Origin: Isotricha intestinalis
Lineage: Eukaryota > Ciliophora > Litostomatea > Vestibuliferida > Isotrichidae
Assembly: GCA_023807065.1 (NCBI GenBank)
Contig: JAJJLU010000338.1
Location: forward strand, 34,725-98,724
DNA length: 64,000 nt
Direction of reading: 5' to 3'
Part shown: positions 31,101 to 42,068 of the stretch, piece by piece
Position numbering within the stretch: the stretch's first letter is position 1
How the letters are laid out: every line of letters begins with the position of its first letter
The notes under the pieces: model-generated
Seen by the model: the letters and a program-made list of their open reading frames with translations, nothing else
What the model was told of the DNA's origin: nothing
Databases searched by the model: none
Program-made: the position numbers and the translations under genes

Positions 31101-31454
31101 GGTGAAATTGATCATGGAATTTTAATTAAATTTAATAGTTCAAAAATGAAAGAAAAAAATAATAAAAATGAAAATAATAGTAATATAGAAAACGAAGTTA
31201 TAAATGAAAATAAAAGTGAAGAATTTGATAAAATTAATAATAATAATTTAGAAAATAATGATTATTCAAAAAAGGATTCAAAAAGAAATATTTCTTCATT
31301 AACTGACTCAAGTACAATTGATGAAAATATTTTGAAAACAATGGAAAATTTTGGTTATAAAAGAGATGATATACAAAAATTTTTAATTAATAATGAATTT
31401 AATTATGCTACTGCAACATATTTTCTTTTGTCTAATTCAAATGATTTAAGTTAA
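28197..31454 (+). CDS. MARK/SNF1-type CAMK kinase with long N-terminus and C-terminal UBA
   Basis: 1,085 aa. Residues 1-585 are Ser/Asn/Lys-rich and disordered. The kinase domain is ~586-840: IGRGAFGKV, IVAIKSF (K near 617), HRDIKLDNIL (H near 709), CDFGVGK, CGTPAYIAPE and WSSGVVLYAMLSGTVPF, the activation loop being of AMPK-related type with a Thr before GTP replaced by Cys in DKCGTP. At ~1045-1082, ENFGYKRDDIQKFLINNEF and ATATYFLL form a UBA domain as found in MARK and SNF1 kinases. In those it lies directly behind the kinase; here ~200 residues separate them. Likely a polarity, cytoskeletal or energy kinase. Confidence 0.9.
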   Translation: MNKEQIQSDIFVSSNKSKIKSKLISFSLAMNNSNIKQNSYKNTSNFKFKTQKTSPEKTILKQDVKNVINEPLKIKNDKNKINEIDNSDKDILNANEEYMKQKILKKKLDSSNMKRANFLNFSNLFHNLSANNRQSTFNNQNLFNQTKKNKIKILPTNINYQKAILINNSINSPKVEDSKQKITSFSSISYLNHYMGNNNNNSRPLTLTGSVIVHQTNKKSDNLDNKNIINDINNNINNFNKKEKSKSISNKNEFLQDNKKISITQPVTNKNSRRTSNDKKAINNPLIQGKKNSILTNLTHNKYVNQNLNSKNYLRNNKIDDFFTSQSVNNLKSNRNDKFQIKKNLLSSSSNNVNIKTQSDNSPSSSKRKSFTQGNKTIKTKKKNISTNNNHNNFRNENLFFSKYLVKTSSSGIQKGNFSISSKENLNLDYNKKLFNSKPPSHGISKTISHKASISHLKSNGEIEKNNLNLLPKSSKITAKKTLMINQNIFNSNNSSNKKTKSIFKEEEKKRKKLKNNFHSNPENLDKNLLKDFSFNTEVEEIEISEKEKNELLQNGNYYKKLSENLSKYIKSYYRKYNHYPKTKLSFYKFGRLIGRGAFGKVNLGLHILTGKIVAIKSFNKNKLKDENSKLKIYHEINLMKILHHNSIVKILETLETPNYILIIMENISGGDLLNFVKKRTKLNEKISKFIFKQLITSIKYIHSKNIIHRDIKLDNILIDLNNNIKICDFGVGKQYIKGDKLKDKCGTPAYIAPEILKNFGYEGPPVDIWSSGVVLYAMLSGTVPFKANQLKDLHKMILKGNYKKINGISSNAQDLIDKLLEVDPKKRISIEGIFKHPWMNDKNILDNKIFDEGNSNINNIDEGKIKLFTKAEIVLLSKEKIDYRNCEKNEMLENFTLKNLYTINDEVNKDIRTKSVILAPFNSTIETNEEREKFLLENNNDLNIRNDVFLFSENTKVLNRQYELNNNGEIDHGILIKFNSSKMKEKNNKNENNSNIENEVINENKSEEFDKINNNNLENNDYSKKDSKRNISSLTDSSTIDENILKTMENFGYKRDDIQKFLINNEFNYATATYFLLSNSNDLS

Positions 31455-31834
31455 TTAATATAAAATTAAATTTTATTCATTGATTTAGCTAAGCATAAAC
31501 TCCATTTAACAATTCTGATTTTGAGAATAGATTAATTTTGTAAGTTTGATTTAAATTTAATTATTACATTTTTAAAAATATTATTTTTTAATTTATAAAT
31601 AATTAATTGTTTTTAATATTTTTTTCATACGTCATTTTATATATATTTAATTTATATTATCATGAAACAAAAGGGACATATGCAAGAAAAGACAATTTAA
31701 TTTTCTTTTTGTTATGAATTATATAATTTTTGATAGAATTTTAAAAAAGTTAATAATACCTTAATTAATCATTTGTTTTCAAAAACCAATAAAAAAAAAT
31801 TATTTAATCACAAATATTAATTAAAGAAACATAA
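31455..31834. other. Spacer, nothing recognised
   Basis: 380 bases of A/T between two + strand genes. Confidence 0.4.
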
Positions 31835-33517
31835 ATGAAAAATTCCTATATTATTGATATACCTGATATTTTTTCATCTACTTTCTTTAATCAAGATCAA
31901 TTAAAAATTATACCACATTTAAAAGGAGATTTACATAAAATAGAAGAATATGATTTAAAGTTCATAAAACAAATCAAATTCAATTCACAAAATAAAAATG
32001 AAACAAACAGAAATTCTCAAAATTCAAAAATTTATACTTCAGAAATAAATCATTTAAATAATAATACAAATAATTATTCAGATAATGAGTATACTTCAGC
32101 GATTCAATTTAGGTCAAATTCAATTGAAGAAATTTCAATTGAAGAAAAAGTTTTATTCCTTCCAAAATTATATGAATTAGGCTCAGTTAAATATCCTATA
32201 AACAATTATGAAAATTCTCCAAAAATAAAATTTAAAAATGATTTATATATAAATTCAAAAAATCCATACATATATTCAACAACTGAATTACATCCATTCT
32301 CCTTTTTTTATGGTAACAAAACATTTTTATATGAAAAAAAAAATAAAAATAAATTAATACTTCCAGCTCCAAGATTAATAGAAATAAACAATTGGATAAC
32401 AATACCAGATTTTACTAAAAAAGGAATATATAAAGGAATTAAAATTGATAATAAAAATGGTTTGGTAATAATAGACCCAAATGTAACAAAGAAATATTCA
32501 GGATTAATAACAAATATGATTTGGCAAATATTAAAAGTACCTTTTGGACATACAATATCATTACAAATTAAAATGTTTGAACCAAAATGTTTAATGGAGA
32601 GATTTACTAATATATTTTCATTAATTAATTATTTTTTAATTCCAGCTTCAAACCCAAAAATTTCTCCTTTAGAAAGATTTAAATTAATAACATCATTTGG
32701 TATATCAGGTTTATATATTCCAGTTCAACAATTAAAACCTTTTAATCCTACTTTAGGTGAAACTTTCCAAGCTGAATTAGCAAATGGAACTAAATTATAT
32801 GTTGAACAAGTTTCTCATATTCCATTAGCTTCTAGATTTTATATAATATATAAAAATATATATAAAATTCATGGTTATTTTGCTTTTTCTGTTAATTCAG
32901 AAAGTTTTGGCTCTACTGTTTATGTTGTACAAAAAGGTCCTGTTAATGTTGAATTTATTCAATTAGGTGAAATAATTACTTTTAGTGTTCCTAAAATTAA
33001 ATTATTAAATGCTAGTTCTGAAAAAGGAAGAAGTAATTTATATGAAGGAATTTTCAATTGTATTGATACTAAAAATGAATTGAGAAGTATTGTTAAGTTT
33101 TATGAAAATAAACAAATATTCCATGAAATTAAAGGAGAAATATTCAACTTTAAATATGAAGAAAATTATAAATTTGATAATGACAAAGAATGGGATTATG
33201 GAAAAAAATATAAATTTGATTGTAATAAAAATATTATTAGTAAAATTAGTGGAAGTTGGTTAGAAAAAGTTTATATTGATAAAAAAATTTATTGGGATAT
33301 TGATGCTCAAATCCCTGAATATTTTAAACCTTGTGAATATGTTTTACCTTCTGATGGTAGGTATAGAGAAGATTTAATTTGGTTATTTAGATCTTTTTAT
33401 TGTGCGAAAAATGAAAAAGAAAGAAAATTATATGAAGATATTGCTCAAGAATGGAAAGTTACTATGGAAAAATTTGGTAGACTTGAAAGAAAAATGAGAC
33501 AAAATGGGAAAAAATAA
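31835..33517 (+). CDS. Oxysterol-binding protein-related protein (ORP) with altered signature
   Basis: 560 aa. The lipid-transfer domain (~190-560) shows FSLINYFLIPASNPKISPLERF, LKPFNPTLGETFQAEL and, at 327-334, EQVSHIPL, where almost all ORPs have EQVSHHPP. The second His and the prolines of this signature are changed; those histidines bind the PI4P phosphate. Later blocks (KISGSWLEKVYI, LPSDGRYREDLIWLFR, AQEWKVTMEKFGRLERKMRQ) are typical of the family end. There is no PH domain or FFAT motif that I can see; residues 1-170 are low complexity with one Tyr/Pro-rich patch. Expected to move sterol or phospholipid at membrane contacts, possibly without PI4P exchange. Confidence 0.9.
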   Translation: MKNSYIIDIPDIFSSTFFNQDQLKIIPHLKGDLHKIEEYDLKFIKQIKFNSQNKNETNRNSQNSKIYTSEINHLNNNTNNYSDNEYTSAIQFRSNSIEEISIEEKVLFLPKLYELGSVKYPINNYENSPKIKFKNDLYINSKNPYIYSTTELHPFSFFYGNKTFLYEKKNKNKLILPAPRLIEINNWITIPDFTKKGIYKGIKIDNKNGLVIIDPNVTKKYSGLITNMIWQILKVPFGHTISLQIKMFEPKCLMERFTNIFSLINYFLIPASNPKISPLERFKLITSFGISGLYIPVQQLKPFNPTLGETFQAELANGTKLYVEQVSHIPLASRFYIIYKNIYKIHGYFAFSVNSESFGSTVYVVQKGPVNVEFIQLGEIITFSVPKIKLLNASSEKGRSNLYEGIFNCIDTKNELRSIVKFYENKQIFHEIKGEIFNFKYEENYKFDNDKEWDYGKKYKFDCNKNIISKISGSWLEKVYIDKKIYWDIDAQIPEYFKPCEYVLPSDGRYREDLIWLFRSFYCAKNEKERKLYEDIAQEWKVTMEKFGRLERKMRQNGKK

Positions 33518-34030
33518 TATGTGAATTTTTTAATTATTTTTTTATTTTTTCTAGTTTGTATTTTTGATAAATTAGATTTGTTAATTGTATAAGATTTATA
33601 AATATTAAGAGAATATTTTTTATTAAAAGCTCAGATATTTGACAATTAAAAATTATTTTATAAAATTGAAGCAAATAAATGAAATATTTAATTTGAATAA
33701 AAATATATTAAAATAAAATAAATATTAAATTAAAAATTTTAAAAAATATTCATATGATTCAGAAATAAAAAATGTAATATAAAAAAAATAATATTCTAAA
33801 TTAAATATATATTTTTAATTTAAAAAAAATTTTTTATTTTTTAATCCTATTTTACTTATTCAAATAATAACTTTAATGAATAAATAACAATAATTTATAA
33901 ATTTAAAAGGAATTTAACATTTATCAAAAAAATGTATTTTAAAATTACTCTTTATTCTTGAATTATCATTTTATTTTTTTTAAAATATGAATTTTCAGAA
34001 TATAAAAATTAATTAATTTAATTACAAAAA
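33518..34030. other. Spacer, nothing recognised
   Basis: 513 bases of A/T between two + strand genes; no frame longer than chance. Confidence 0.4.
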
Positions 34031-37000
34031 ATGGAAAATAATTTTTTAATAAAAATTGAAAATGCAAATTTTCTTGTATATTACCAAATTTTTTCAACAT
34101 TTGATACATCGCCATTATTTTCTTTAGTTTTAGCTGTTTTAGATATAGCTCAATTATTTTCTTTTTCATTTTCTCCTAAAGTAAATATTTAATATAAAGT
34201 ATTCTTAGTTCTCAAATGAATGGGGTTCTACAGTAATATATGAAAGAATATCTGGCTTTACAAAATTTTTTAGAATAATATATTATGTAGAATCACAATT
34301 TAATCTTTTAATTACAGTTCTTCTTATGATATATGGTATTTTTTTTGTAATTTCAGGATTTTATATATATATTTTAATGATGACATATTACGAAAAAAAA
34401 ATAGAATCAAATGCAACAATTTTTTTTGGAATGTTTTTTTTTCTTTTACCTAGATTACTTTATACTCCGATACTTGGTAAATAAAATTTTTTAATAAAAA
34501 TAGAAATAAATTTAGGCATTTTAATATGTGATGAAAATAATGCATTATTAGATAATGGATTTAAATGTTATCAAGGAAAACATATGATATATTTGATCTT
34601 AAGTGTAATTAATGTTATTTTATTAATAATTATAACATTTTCTTCTGTTTGTCTTTCTTTTGCAAGAAATGAAAATAGTTCTGTTGCTACAGTAAGACAT
34701 ATAATAATTAATCCTTTACAAACTTTATTTTTTGCTAGAACAACTTTTTCTACTTTTAATGCTTTGATTGAAGTTAAAGATTATAAAAAATTATTTTGTT
34801 ATATTTTAGTTTTAGGAAGTTTTTTTATTTTTTTATTTTTTGTATTAGAAGAAAAATATGTCGATTCAAAAGAACCTGAAAGAACTGTTTACATTGTTGC
34901 TACTTTAGTTTTTTTTAATTCTTGTTGTTTTTTATTATTAGGTTCTCTTTTCAGAAAAAAAAAAATTCATGGCTTATTCGGAGGATTTATTGTAACTTCT
35001 ATTATAAGTGTTTGTACTGCTTTATCTTTAACAAAAAATCATAAAAAAATAAATTTAAAAGAACAAGGTATGAAATGTTCTGAAAATGCTTTATATTTTC
35101 AATTAAATTTAATCTTACATTCAATTCAAGATAAAGATCATAATAGAGAAGAAATGATGAATTTTATTAAATTTGATGAATTTTCAATAAATGAAGGAGA
35201 TAATTTTTGGAAAGAACAAAAAAAGGAGTATTTACTTTTATTAAAAGTAGAATCAATGTTTAAGAAACTTTTAAATGAGCATCAAAATAGTTTAATATTG
35301 AAAGTAGGGATGTTTAAATTATTATATTATTATCTAAAAAAATTTAAAGCAGCTTATATTTTAATATATAATTTATATGAAGATATTTGTGAAAAAAATA
35401 TTCATGCATCAATAGGAGAAAAATTTTATGTTTTTAGAATAAAAAAAAATTTAGAAGACAAAGGATTTGATAGTATATTTGATAAAACTGAAATTTCGAC
35501 AAGATATCAAATAAATAGATTTAGAGATAAAATTGCAAAAGCTGCAGAATCATATTATTCTTTTTGGACTTTATTATTAAATGCTTCTCAAAATAAGGAT
35601 ATTCAAAAACTAAATAAAATGGGATTTCAAATAGGAAAAATAGTTCATGATATAAAATATCAATTTGAGAAAATTACAACAATGAAATTAAAAGATAAAA
35701 AAGTTTATGCATTATATGGTTATTATTTAAGAGATATATTAAATGAAAGAGGATATAATGATGATTTAAATGAAATTTTAAAAGGATTTTCTGAAGATTT
35801 TTCAAATATTTTTAATGGAGTAAATTTAAATGATATTCATACATCATCAAATTTCCATTTTATGTTAATTTCTGCTTATTCTCATAAATTTGGAAGAATA
35901 GAAAAAATTTCTTCTGAAATTGCGAAAATTTTAAGATATGAATCAGAAGAATTAATTGGTCATCAAATTGATATGCTTTTACCTAATTTCCTAATTTCAG
36001 AACATGACAAATATTTAAAAAATTATTTTGAAGAAAATACAAATTCAACTTATAATTTCCTTAAAAAAAAAGCTTTTAATTTGAAATCTAAAGAATTTTT
36101 TTTAGAAACCATATATTTAAATATAACTGTTTATTCAGATGAAGATTCATTTCCTTTTATTTTTGCTCAAATGGATGAAAAAGAACAAATGATAATTTCA
36201 AAAAATTATTCTAATTCATGTTATATATTAACAGATGAAAGTTTAATTATTAAACATTTTACTTCAAATGCAATTCAATTACTTAAATTACAATCTAATG
36301 TTTTAGATGATTTTACAGAAATAACTCCTTATATTAAAGAATTTAATGAAGATATCCATTGTCTTATTTCACAAAATAATTTTGAGAATCCTTTAAATGA
36401 TATTAATTCAATTAAAAGGAATGTTATAAAAGATAAATTTATTAATTGTAAAGAAGAAAGGGTAGTTTCTTGGTCTAATAATAATCAATATTTTAAATTA
36501 AGAGTAGAAGAAATAATAATAAATAAACTATTAATGGGATATAATTTTAGATTTCAAAAAACAAATTCTAAAAACCAAAGAGCAAGTATTTTACATAAAG
36601 GAAGAAATTCAATTATGAGTTTAAATAAATTAGAGGCTGGAGAAAAAGATGAAAATAATAATAATAATAATACTGAATTAGCTGATTTTATATCTAATTC
36701 TTATATTCCTAATAATAAAGAAAAATTTGAATTTGATATGAATAAAAAAGAATTCTTAATATTTAATCCTAATAAACAATATAAAGAAAGTTTTATAAAC
36801 CCAGAAAATTATTTTCAAAAATATTATTTAGATATACAAAATAAAGTTTCCTATTTAAATGAAGAAGAAGAAAGAGAAGATGATTTTGAAGAAGAAGATG
36901 AAGAAATTGATAGCTCTGACATAAATAATAATCATTCTTTTAAGGAAATTAAAGAAGAAAACTCTATTTTAAAGGTTTCTACAAAAAAATCAATTTTAAA

Positions 37001-39233
37001 TAGTCCTTCTATAAAAAAAAAAACTTCCAATTACTCTTATTATAATATAAATTTACAACATATTACTTTTTATGTTTATAATTTTAAAAATTTTGTTGTT
37101 GATGAATGTAAAAATTATATTAATGAATGTAAAGTCGAACAAATTTTTAGAAATGAAAGGTTTATCACTTCTTCAAATGAAACCAAAACTAATAATGAAA
37201 AAGACTATAAAACAAATAAGAAAGAAAGCATAAAAAATATGGAAAATAATCAAAATGAAAATAAAAAAAGTAATAAAAAAAGAAAACAATTTAATGTTAA
37301 AAAACATATATCAAAAAATATTATTGGATTAATGGGAATAATTTTTTTAAATTTATTTGGAATAGTTTTATTTATTATTATTGTTTTTTATGAAATTTTA
37401 ACTTCTCATGAAGAAATCTCAAGATTAATTGAAATTCAAAATTCATTAGCAGATTTAATGAATAATGCAAATAATGCTTTTTATTATTCTTATCAATTAA
37501 TTGCACTTCAAAAATCTATTTATTTTAATTATAATCCTTCAAAAAAAGAATTGGAGGAAAATTATTATTTTCATTTAAAATTAATTTATGAAAAAATCTT
37601 AGAATTAGAAAATTCAATTACATCTTTTTATTCTTCAATGGAATCTGGGAACCAAAAAAAACTTGATCATTATAATATTCAATATTGTTCATTAACTTCA
37701 ACAAATAATTCCTTAAATTGTACAAATGGATATATTTTTAATTTACTTGGAGAATTTGCTTTTAATGTTTTTTCTTTTTATTCTTATAATATAAACGAAT
37801 TAAATTTTACTAATAGTTATTTTAATTTTATATTTGCTAATTATGAATTATTATTACTTGAAGGATTGGAAGGATTTGAATTAATATTTATAGATGAATA
37901 TGAATTAAGAATAAATAATTTAGAAAAAATATTAATAATTATTATTATATCATTAGTAATTTTAGAAATTATAATATTATTAGGTTTTATTCAAGTTAAT
38001 ATCAATGTTAAAAAAGAGGAAGTTAAAATATTTGAAATATTTTTTAAAATAAATCCTCAATATATAATAAATGCAATAAATAAATGTGAAAAATTTATAG
38101 AAGTTAATCATGTAATGCAAGATAATGCTAATAATTTAGTTAGTAATCCTGTTATTAATGTTTTAAAAGATTCAAACGATGAAGAAACAATTAATCTTAG
38201 TGAAACCAGTTCTTTAATGTCTACAAGTTTAAATCAAAAAGTAAAAAATTTTGATAATAGGGCAAATAAAATGAAATTAATAGAAAAAAAAATAATAGAG
38301 TATGATTTTTTAATAAAATTTCTGTTTCTTTTTATAATAGTTTTAATTGTATTTATAATAATAAATACTTATGCAAGAAAAGAATTTAAAGCAATATCTC
38401 GTTTAGTATCATTATATTTAAAGGTTCTTCGTCAACAATCATATTTTGTAAAATTATTTAATTATTATATAACATATTTAATTTTTTCATATCACAGAAA
38501 AACCAATGAAAAAATAAAAAAGATTTACATATTATTACATAATGAATTATCTTTAGCTTATGAAAAAAATCAAGACTTTTATATTGAAATAATGACTCTA
38601 TCATATAGTTTAGGAGAGAATGAAAGAGAATTATTTAAAAGTTATTATAACGATGAAATTTGTGTTTATTTTGAAGATTATGGAAAATCATATAATAAAT
38701 CTTGTGATGAAGTGGCAGATAATATTGGAAAATATGGTCTTTGGTTTTCATTTAATCATGCAATTCAACTTTTAATATTTTTAGTTAAAAGAATAGATTC
38801 TATTATTGAAGAAGGAGAATCAAACGGATATTTTTATGATGAAATTAATTATGATTCAGGTATTATAAATCCTTTATATCCTTCGAATCCAAGTTTATAT
38901 GATGATTATTTAAAGTATAATCCTTTTAATATTATTAATTCCAACACGACCTTAAATTTAACTGTTTTAGTCGAAAATATTATTAAACCTGCAACTAATG
39001 AGCTAAGAGCGAATATTGCAAAAATTATGATTAAATATTGTGATCAAATTGAAGAATATTCTATTATTTGTTGTATTTTTTTATGTTTTATTTTAATTGG
39101 ATATTATATTTTTTTGTTTATTCCTAAAATAATGAAAACCAATTCACAAATAAAACAAGGTAAAGCTATGCTAAAAATTATTCCTAAAGAAGAAAGAGAT
39201 AAAATTAAAAAAAGTCTGAAAAAAGAACATTAA
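34031..39233 (+). CDS. Large polytopic membrane protein with PAS domain (TmcB-like)
   Basis: Three exons (34031-34180, 34209-34476, 34516-39233), ~1,711 aa. The N-terminus has several membrane segments (for example FFVISGFYIYILMM, IYLILSVINVILLIIITF and two more by residue ~330). A helical soluble region (~340-590) follows, then a PAS domain at ~595-705 (IEKISSEIAKILRYESEELIG, HQIDMLLPNF). The C-terminal half has further spans near 1072-1097 (IIFLNLFGIVLFIIIVFYEI), 1276, 1404 and 1655. This arrangement matches the TmcB/TmcC-type proteins that form large families in ciliates and other protists; the recalled name describes architecture and says nothing of activity. A redox- or ligand-sensing membrane role is inferred from the PAS. 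The start is supported by an open, membrane-spanning exon 1 with A-rich context. Confidence 0.85.
34181..34208 (+). other. Intron 1 (28 nt) of PAS membrane protein gene
   Basis: GTAAATATTT ... ATTCTTAG; removal joins SFSPK to FSNEWG in phase 0. Confidence 0.85.
34477..34515 (+). other. Intron 2 of PAS membrane protein gene, two in-frame acceptors
   Basis: Donor GTAAATAAAA at 34477. TAG acceptors lie at 34501-34503 (27-nt intron, adds EINL-type residues) and 34513-34515 (39-nt intron). They are 12 nt apart and both leave the same downstream frame. The 27-nt form matches the usual intron length here; which is used cannot be decided by eye. Confidence 0.75.
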
Positions 39234-40478
39234 TATGTAATATATATAGTATAGAGAAAAACTTTTTATAAATACTATTTTACATTTATTTCAAAATATT
39301 ATTCTATTTTTATTGGTGTAGATATGGGAGACTCCCTTTGAAAAGAGTAACTTTTTGAGAGATATAGGATCCTTTCCCATTGTATTTTCCATAATTTTTT
39401 TTTATTATCCCATTTTAAATATAAATATTTTATATACTTTATTTTTTATTTATTTATTTTATTTTTTACTTTTTATCATTTTATTTTTTTAGTGATTATT
39501 TTTTTTATTTTATTACAATTATCAATTTTTTCTTGTCAATTACTTTCTGATACTGTATTTAATAACTTATTAATTATTTTTTATCCTTTATATTCTTTGT
39601 TTTCATTCCTTATCTTTACCAAACTTCCTTTATCTTCATTTCTAATCAATATAGAATTAGATAATTATTTGTTTTTTGGTTTTAAGATAATATTTATTTG
39701 ATTTGTGATTTTTATATTTGCAATTAACAAATATTTATCTTGAAAGAATCTCATTTAGTAACACTTATTTCTTAAAATTTAGACTTATTTTTTATTATTA
39801 TAATATATTATTTTGTTTTAAAAAATATTAATATCGAAAATTATTTTAATGTTAATAATTTAAAATTGAAATATATTCAACATTTCTAATAAAAATATGA
39901 GTAAAAGAATTTGAAGAAAAATATAAAAACCAGATAAAGGAATAATTATATCATTATTCTTTAAATAATTTATAGGCTTATTGCTTTATTCCAGTTAAGA
40001 ATTTTTCTAAATCAAAAAATTATTAACAAAAAAGTATTATTCGTACAGAAAATGATATAAACAAAAAAATTAAATCAATAAAAAAAGAAAATCTGAATTT
40101 TTTGCTTAAAAAATGTTGTTAAAAAATTTACTGAACAATTAAGACGTCACTGTTTCTATAATTTTAAGTTATAGTATGAATATTCATGATATAAAAAATT
40201 TTAAAGAAATGTTCATTTATTTGTTAATAAAAATGATATTTTTATTAATTGAAATGATTACATTTCAAAATAAATGAGAAAAATTCACCCTTTATTTATT
40301 GATGAATTGTATCTTTGAGATTGTGAAAAAAATAATATTAAAAAAAATGAAGATGAAAATGAGTAAATTCTTATAGATAAAATTTCAAAATGATTTAATA
40401 CTATTTATTATTATATATATTTTTTGATAATTAATTATAAAACATATTTATATAAAAAAGTATTTTTTACTTTAACAA
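39234..40478. other. 1.2-kb spacer between convergent genes
   Basis: Mostly A/T. It holds the structured G/C island at 39316-39390 and an unconvincing frame at 40176-40376 that is interrupted by a TGA at 40275. No supported protein gene. Confidence 0.4.
39316..39390 (+). ncRNA. G/C-richer self-complementary island, possible structured RNA
   Basis: In an otherwise A/T spacer this stretch has ATGGGA (39324-39329) complementary to TCCCAT (39375-39380), the near-perfect palindrome GGGAGACTCCC (39326-39336), a run AAAAGAGTAACTTTTT and AGGATCCT. It could be a small noncoding RNA or a remnant of a foreign or older gene. It does not match tRNA, 5S, U6 or U1 cores as I recall them. The orientation is arbitrary. 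Confidence 0.25.
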
Positions 40479-42068
40479 TTATTTTTGTTTAGATTTCATA
40501 TTCTCTAATAATTTTAATATATCAGTACAAGGAACACTTAATTTTCTTTTTCCTTTACTTTTTTTTTTATCTTTTAAACTATTTTTTGTATTATTATTTG
40601 ATTTGCTCTTATTTAAATTTAATTGTTTATCATCTTTAATTTCATTCATAACATTTCTTTCTTTTATTTGTTTTTGATATGCATCTTTTAAATTTTCAAA
40701 ATAACTACTTACTTTTTTACTTTTTTCATTTTCTTCTTCATACTTTATTAATCCAGAAACTTTCACTCTTAACATTCTAATTTTTAAACTTTCATTCAAA
40801 ATTTCCTTAAGCAAATCATATGCTGTATCAAAAATTAAAATTCCACTTTGATATCCTTTAGAATTAGTTTTACCTTTAGATTTTTTTTTTTCTGTAATGT
40901 TAATTACCTCAATTGTTATAGTTTTACAATTTACTTTAATTCTTTCCATATTTTTTAAAACTCTTTTTGTCAAATTTTCTAATATTCCTTTTAAAAATGT
41001 TATATCTCCATTCATTTTAAAAGAATGACTTCTTGAAATTGATTTTTCATCTTGTAATTCTCTATGTTTATAAGAACCAATCCCATAACAATTTTTCATA
41101 TAAAAATCAAACGATTCTTCATCCAAATAATATAAATCTACATATCTGTTTAATAAATCTTCACATTTGAAAATATTTAAATAATTTAATCTTTTTTCTG
41201 TCTTATTCCCAATAAAAGGGATTTTTCTAATATTCATTGGTTTCATAAATTCTAGAATAGCATTTTGATCAAATTTTAAAAAATATAGTCCATCTGGTTT
41301 ATTATAATCACTACAAATTTTAGCTAAAGTTTTATTTGCAGCAATACCAATAGAACTTGTTAATTTAGTGGAATCAAAAATTTTTTTTTTAATTTCTTTC
41401 CCAAGTTTAATTATATCTTCTTCTGTTTTAATATTATTTTCAAAGCAATAATTAGTTAAATCTACATAAGCTTCATCAAGTCCCATTGATTCATAATTTT
41501 CATCATATTCCATAATAACATTCATTATTTTTTCACTTTCAATATGATATTTTTCAAAATTTCCAGGAACAAATTTTAAATTAGGACATAATTTTTCTGC
41601 AATAAAACCAGGCATTGCACTTCTTACACCATATTTTCTAGCAATATAATTTGATGTTGATATCATTGATTTATTTCCAACACACATTGGAATATTTGCT
41701 AAAGATGGATCATCTCTAATTTCCACTGCTGCGTAAAACATATCCATATCTAAATGCATCCATATTTTATCAAATCGAATTTGATTCTTTAAAAAATTTA
41801 AACGTGAATCAGCTTTGTTTTTTACTTGTTGATATAATATTTCTTGTTTATGAAAAGATTCTAATTCTTTATTTATTTTATCTATTTCATCTTTTAATAT
41901 TTTTAAATCTTCTTCATTTTTTTTGAAAATACGGGAATTTTTCGTCGTCTCATATATTATTTCAGCAATTTTGTCTTTATCTAACCCTTCCATCCCTGCT
42001 TTTTCTGCAGTAAAAACATAATTTAATTTTTCCTCTAATTGCTCTTCATTTTTTCCATTTTTTTCCAT
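40479..42068 (-). CDS. POLK: DNA polymerase kappa (Y-family translesion polymerase)
   Basis: 529 aa. Helical N-terminal ~100 residues (the N-clasp region of Pol kappa) precede WMHLDMDMFYAAVEIRDDP, with catalytic D107, and YESMGLDEAYVDL, with D198 and E199; these have the same numbers as in human Pol kappa. NYIARKYGVRSAMPG (palm/fingers), SSIGIAANKTLAKICSDYNKPDG and the little-finger RSHSFKMNGD follow. Human Pol kappa ends with two Rad18-type UBZ fingers; here the C-terminus is a short Lys/Ser-rich tail without them. It bypasses bulky minor-groove lesions. Compared with Rev1 or eta, the long N-clasp points to kappa. Its start is only 69 bp from that of the divergent TPR gene. Confidence 0.93.
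   Translation of the reverse strand: MEKNGKNEEQLEEKLNYVFTAEKAGMEGLDKDKIAEIIYETTKNSRIFKKNEEDLKILKDEIDKINKELESFHKQEILYQQVKNKADSRLNFLKNQIRFDKIWMHLDMDMFYAAVEIRDDPSLANIPMCVGNKSMISTSNYIARKYGVRSAMPGFIAEKLCPNLKFVPGNFEKYHIESEKIMNVIMEYDENYESMGLDEAYVDLTNYCFENNIKTEEDIIKLGKEIKKKIFDSTKLTSSIGIAANKTLAKICSDYNKPDGLYFLKFDQNAILEFMKPMNIRKIPFIGNKTEKRLNYLNIFKCEDLLNRYVDLYYLDEESFDFYMKNCYGIGSYKHRELQDEKSISRSHSFKMNGDITFLKGILENLTKRVLKNMERIKVNCKTITIEVINITEKKKSKGKTNSKGYQSGILIFDTAYDLLKEILNESLKIRMLRVKVSGLIKYEEENEKSKKVSSYFENLKDAYQKQIKERNVMNEIKDDKQLNLNKSKSNNNTKNSLKDKKKSKGKRKLSVPCTDILKLLENMKSKQK

Noticed and set aside
39492..39701. 69-codon hydrophobic frame
   Set aside because: Leu/Phe/Ile-rich sequence typical of T-rich spacers, no start context and no domain.
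40176..40376. 66-codon frame interrupted by one TGA
   Set aside because: Composition is ordinary for A/T-rich noncoding DNA; a single TGA is weak evidence for either a gene or a code change, since TGA ends two clear genes here.
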